NCBI GenBank assembly: GCA_038502055.1
Contig: JAXRKN010000012.1
Coordinates: forward strand, 62,001 to 126,000
Source: Tanytarsus gracilentus
Lineage: Eukaryota > Arthropoda > Insecta > Diptera > Chironomidae
Length of the DNA stretch: 64,000 bases
Reading direction: 5' to 3'
The position numbers were made by a program, and so were the translations under genes. Each line of letters starts with the position of its first letter. The first letter of the stretch is position 1. Shown piece after piece: positions 25,801 to 31,800 of this stretch. The notes under the pieces were generated by a model. It was given only the letters and a program-made list of their open reading frames with translations, was not told the origin of the DNA and ran no database searches.

Positions 25801-28800
25801 TTCCGTCCGTCCGTCTGTTCCATCGAGATCTCGGCTCCTGGACCAGCTTGAGGCTTCGGGGGTTTGCCAGATGGTAGGTCTTAGGGTCTATATGTGCAGG
25901 CACTAAGAATTTTTCAAGTCATGACGATACCATGTCGTGCCACGGAAAGCCATAATGTCCAATTTTCAGTTGATTATTCTAATTATTTCTAATTATTCCT
26001 AATTATTATGATAATTATCTTTTTTTTCCTACCGCTCGCTAAAATTTTGAAATGGGGGGGGGGGTTTAACTTTTCGCATTTTTTACTTTTTTTCGAAGCG
26101 AAAAGTGTCAATAGTAATCAAAAGTGAAAATTAAAATCTTTGGTGGCAGTGATTGACAGCTGTAAATGAATGAACTCGAATTATATTCAATTTGTGCAAC
26201 TCCTAATGACATTTTCGCATAAAAATATTTATTAAAAATTGTGATTTACAGGTGATTTTATTAAATGAAATTTCCACACACATCTCACTTCTGCGACAGC
26301 GTATACCCACCCATCCCAAATGGCTAATTTTAACTGGTACAGCGTTAAAAAAAATAATTATGATAATAATGATAATTATCTTCGGGTTGTCGCTAAAGCG
26401 ATAACCTCGACTAATTATCTAATTATCAAAAAAAATAATTAGAAATAATTAGGAATAATTATAAATGTCCATTTTTTACACAAATTTTCTCTTATATGGC
26501 TTCATGTATCTCGTTGAACTCTTCTTATCATACCCAGTAGAATGGAATAGGTCCGAGGAAATTAGGTTTTTAAAGCCCAAAGTCAAAAATAAGTCGTAAA
26601 GATAAATTTTGTCTCCTAAACCTATTTTTAAAGCTATAACTGCTCGGATTAACCAAAATATACGGATTGAATTATACTGACTTTTTTATGCACTTTATTT
26701 TTTAATTGTTGGGTTGTGTGGCAACACCCACTAGTGGGTTTTGAACATTTTTTAGTTTTCATTAAATTTCTCAACTTTACAAGTTTACACTAATTAAATT
26801 CTTATCTCTTTCAATACAGCTTGAGGAAAGTGATCGATATGGCGAGGATCAATCTGGTTTTAGGTAAGGAATTTTTTTTATTTCGCGTAAATCAAGTACT
26901 TTCGATAAAAATAAATCATGCCTCTATTTTCTCTCAGCATAATATCATGTTTTGTAATATTTTTTATATTATATGGAATGGCAACTTATTTATGTAAAGT
27001 AAACCGTTAGAGAAAATTTTAAAAATCATTAGTAGTGATGAGTTTTAAATTAGTATTGGTGAATTCGAATAAATTTACCTAGTCGAACTGAGTCGAACGG
27101 ATCCAAATTCGAAAGAAAATATTTAAAAACGGATCCATCCACTCATGAATAAGTTGTCTTTCATTATATGATACTCATTAATCCATCGATAAATTTTTAA
27201 ATAATAACAATATATTGCAATACAAAATTTTCTCTTTATTTTGTATATTAATAAATGTCTGGAAAACTAACGAAAAGTTTCTAAAAAATAACTTTGTGTG
27301 GTAACGCTTATATGCTCATCTTTCCGTCCGTCAATCTGTCCGTCGAGAAATCGGACCCTGGACCAGCTAGAGACTTCTAGTTTTTGTCAGATGGTAGCTC
27401 TGAGGGTCTATTTGGGCAGGCACTGTTTTTTGAAGAACGTCCATCATGGACGGCCAGTAGTGCCACGGACAGCCAAAATGTCCATTTTATCCTAATTATT
27501 CCTAAAGTCAAAAATAAATCGTAATGTCGTTAATTTTCAAAAATATCTACTAAACATATTTTTAAAGCGAGGGGATAACGAGAGTGCTGAATTACCGCGA
27601 GTTTTGCCGAGAACGCCGAATTGCCGATTTTTGCTGAGAACGCCTAAAATTTTATGTAAATGCCGAGAAAAATTTGTTTTTTCTACAAAATATTTAATTT
27701 GCCTAAATCAATTCGGCTCTCTCGTTATCCCCTCGTTTTAAAGATATAACTGTTCGGATCAACCAAAATGTTTGGATTGACTAAAACTGATTTTTTTCTG
27801 AACTTGATTTTCAAATACTGATCTGATACGATGGGTTACGCGGCAACACCCACGTGTGGGTTTTGGACCATTTTTCTTGTTGTCCGAAAAGGACGCGAAA
27901 AATAAAAAATTTGCTAAAATTAGAATATTATTTTGACTGAATTAGTTAATTTATAAAGCATTTTTACTAAATATACTCGAATAATGCATCAGCAAACTAA
28001 GAATGAAAGATAGCTCGAGATAATAAAGATGTTTTAGTGTGATTTAAAAGATTTGTCGCGCGCCTGATCTCGCGAAACTTATTTAAATATATATTATTTC
28101 TTCTTTTCTTCTGATCTTTCAACTATCTTTATACTAATATTTAACTTAAACATTCGTCTAAAAAGGGGAGACAGAAATGAATTGATTCCTTTTTCTGCAA
28201 AAGAAAAAATAAAAGTCCCATCTTCATCTAATAGAAACAGTGCAAAAAATCCATCAGTGCCTGCTATTGTGGCACTCTCAACACCTGAACCATTTACTTT
28301 TAAATCTACATCAACTGTTACCAGATCCTCCTCCCTCTCCTCGACAACAAGGCCAACGACTTTTTTAAGTTCCACTCCTTTCATTTCTGCTCATAGCAAA
28401 ACCACTGCAGGAGAATACTTTACAGCAAGGTAGCATTTTTCAAACCATTCCAGTAGCTTTTAGTATCGCTTTAAATATAGTTTTGCTTTAGTCAGTAAGT
28501 TTTGATGCTAATTAAATTCATTACTTTTGTCATCGTCAATAGCTAGCTTTTTTATTTTTTTTAAAAGTATTTAAATAAATTTAATTTATTTTACTGATAA
28601 TACTGCTCATTCCCAGCGCAAAAGATTAAAAATTATTGCATAGTTGGACTTGCATGCATAGTAACAGTTGTTTTTGGCTGCACTAACCGTTATTATGCTT
28701 TAAACTAAATCAATCAGACTCTTTAGCGTGCTTTGATAGAGTTTTTTGTCTCCCCTGAATTTTCACTTACTTACTTGTTAAAACAGATCTTAGTATAGTC

Positions 28801-31800
28801 TTTTTAAAAATTATATATTAACTTTATTCTCTTTCTCTTTTTGTGTCTATTGTATGTATATTTTCAACAGATTTAAGCTGTCGGATAGTAGTAGCAACCA
28901 AAATAAGACAGCAACTAATCGAAATAGATTAACACACTCTTCTCGCGCGGGCTCCTTAAATCCATTTTTAGTTCCCATCCAATCCTCTTCTCCTATCATT
29001 TCGCAAAAATTATCACAACCCTCTCTTTCCATTATCCATTTACCTGTTCCATACACTGAAACAGTACCAGCAACGACAATCAAGACATTAACAAATTTTA
29101 CAGTTCCTAACACTGACTCTAAAAAAAATACTTCGACTGCAGTGCAAATTGTTAATATTAAGCCCATTAAAAACCTTGATCCTCTCTCAGACCATTACTT
29201 TTACTCAGAACAAGAAACTAATTTTTATGATAGTATTGATGAGGTTAATATTCCATCATCTACGAAAAAATCCTCTAATAAAAACTCATCTAGTTCTCTT
29301 TCTCAATCATCCTCACCAGTTAAAAGCTTCATCTTTCCAAATCTTGAATCTGAGTTACGTTTTAAATTACCCGCTCTAACTGAACAACAATATGATCAGA
29401 GCACGCTCAAATCATTTTTTATGAATAGCCAACCAAGTACAACCACTGAGGGCATTTCGTTGGCAAGCCTGAAAAAATTACTCACGAGCACTGAAAAATC
29501 AATGAGGGCAAGGCTAGATGCTCATAATTTTGAGGTGCAGCGTCAAAAAATTCTTTCATTTATTATCTCCGAGAATCAACCATCTAGTTTTAAGGCATCA
29601 AGTAAGACTGCCACCAACACTACTAATAATGATATTAGCAAATCATCTCTATATTCTTCTTCTTATGTGTCTAATGTTAGTAACAATAATTTTCATAATA
29701 CTCAACATGTGCGTGTTCAAAAGTCAAAAACGACCAAACTTTCATCGTCTTCTCGCGATCAAATCAATTATAACAATAAACCAATAAGTTTAACTTTATC
29801 ATCAAATCTCAAAGATCAATTACCTTTAAAAGACACGGATGAGGAAATTCAATTGATTAGATCACGACAGCCTGAGAGACAAAGTCTCCGCTTGAAACCT
29901 ATTGAACCGACAACTTATTCACCACCAAAACCATATCGCGCATCAGCCGAGGCCTCGAGAAAATCTGAAATTTTATCATCTACACATAATACAAATGATA
30001 TTTATGGTGATGAAAATAAGGATGATGATATTGAAGATTCCGACAGTGTTACAATTCACTCGCGAAGACGTCCCTATGTTAATGATTTTATTTCGAGCAC
30101 CTTACAAATTCCCACTAGATTCCCCCCACGTAGTTCGACATTAACAAATGAGATTGTGAATGAAATCATAATGACTCCTCAAACCCCTATTATCGCAAGC
30201 ATAGACGAAAAAACAACTGAATTTACCACTCAGAGATCAATTACACAAAACTTCACCTCTCGTGTTCTAATATTCAAAGAAATTTTAAATAAAACGCTTG
30301 AATCACAAGTGCATTCAAAGCCAATTGTGTCACCTTACATAAGTTTAGAGACACAACGCCTGACGAATGCCATTCGTACTACAACACCAAGAACTACTAA
30401 CCTTGAAATTTCTAGAGAATCAACGTCAGTGCCACCCTCCTCAACATATCGAAGTTATTTCCATTCAACTGTAGCGTCGAAGAATATCTCAACCTATTTA
30501 TTTCCCGAAACTTCTACTACAGGTAAAAACACGTTAGAAACTGCAAACCCAACAACAACAAAGAATCAATTAATTTTAAATAATATTGAACAATTGACTT
30601 CAACAACAGAACGTAGTCGTGGAAGATATCGCCCATACTCATTATCAAATTCAATTAATAAAAATACTACTCCCACCACATATTCACCACGATATCGCTA
30701 TAATACGCAAAGTAATTTGATGAGTGACTCTCACATAACCTCATCAACAAGTGAACAGTCGGCGACAAGAAGAAAAGTCATAAGACTTAAGAGTGGTCTA
30801 AGTCCTCCTCACAAGCCCGAAAGTTTACCAACCAAACAAATGGATGTAGCCACTTATGCTTCGTCGAGGAGAGCTTTTATTGATAACAATTTTATTCCAT
30901 CACCAACTCACAATACCGCCGATTTTCGACCAATAATAACGAAATTAAACGAATTTATCAGTAAACTTTCTCATTCTGCTGATCTCTTAAGTGCCACTCC
31001 ACCCTTATCCCAAGACATTTCCGCTTATAGTGATCTAACTAACGATAAAGCAGAATTCCTCTTTGCATCTGCAGATGAACTTACTGAAAAGCCATCAATC
31101 TATTACACTAGATATAATTTTAACAATAGTAATAAAAATAATATTAATGAAAGTAATAATAAAAATACTTTAAGAAATTTCACTAAATCGTACGAAACGT
31201 CAACAAAAAAATTCAGAGCTACCGTTGAAATGCCTGAAATGAAAGTACCATTTGAAAATGTTGAAAATGAATCATCATCAAGTTATGATGAGGAAGAGAA
31301 TGATGAATTGCATTATGATGGTGACATTGATGCGCCTTTACCATCAACTTACAGCACAATAAGTGAAACGCCAACTACCGTGACACAATACGAGACAACG
31401 ACGTTAGGCTCGACAGAATTTAATTTAGAATCAAGTACATCGACAACCGCTAATCCCAAAAGTTTGATCCCGCCGCGCGCCACTCGTGTTAATAATCAGT
31501 TAAAATCATCCATAATAGCTTCCGGACTGCCTCGCAGAAATTCAAATAGTGCCAGCATAAAATGTAATGATGCCTCCGCCAATGCCAAGTGCAACGAAAT
31601 TCCTTCGAGGTATAAAGAAATACTCTTCTATTAAATCCACAAAAAAATGCAGCAAAATAAACTTAGAATAATTAATTTTTATGCTTCCAATTGTCAAATA
31701 AGCGTCGTTTTTTATGTATATATAAATATTATATAAAGAACTTTAGTTTAATTCTTAATGATCACAATTTCTTTTATATTTCTCTATCAATGTTAGCAAT

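Noticed and set aside
25798..26754. Classical Helitron
   Set aside because: A palindrome near the right end (CCCACTAGTGGG) followed by a T-rich tail is reminiscent, but I see no CTRR end, no TC start and no Rep/helicase frame. A Helentron-like origin stays possible but unproven.
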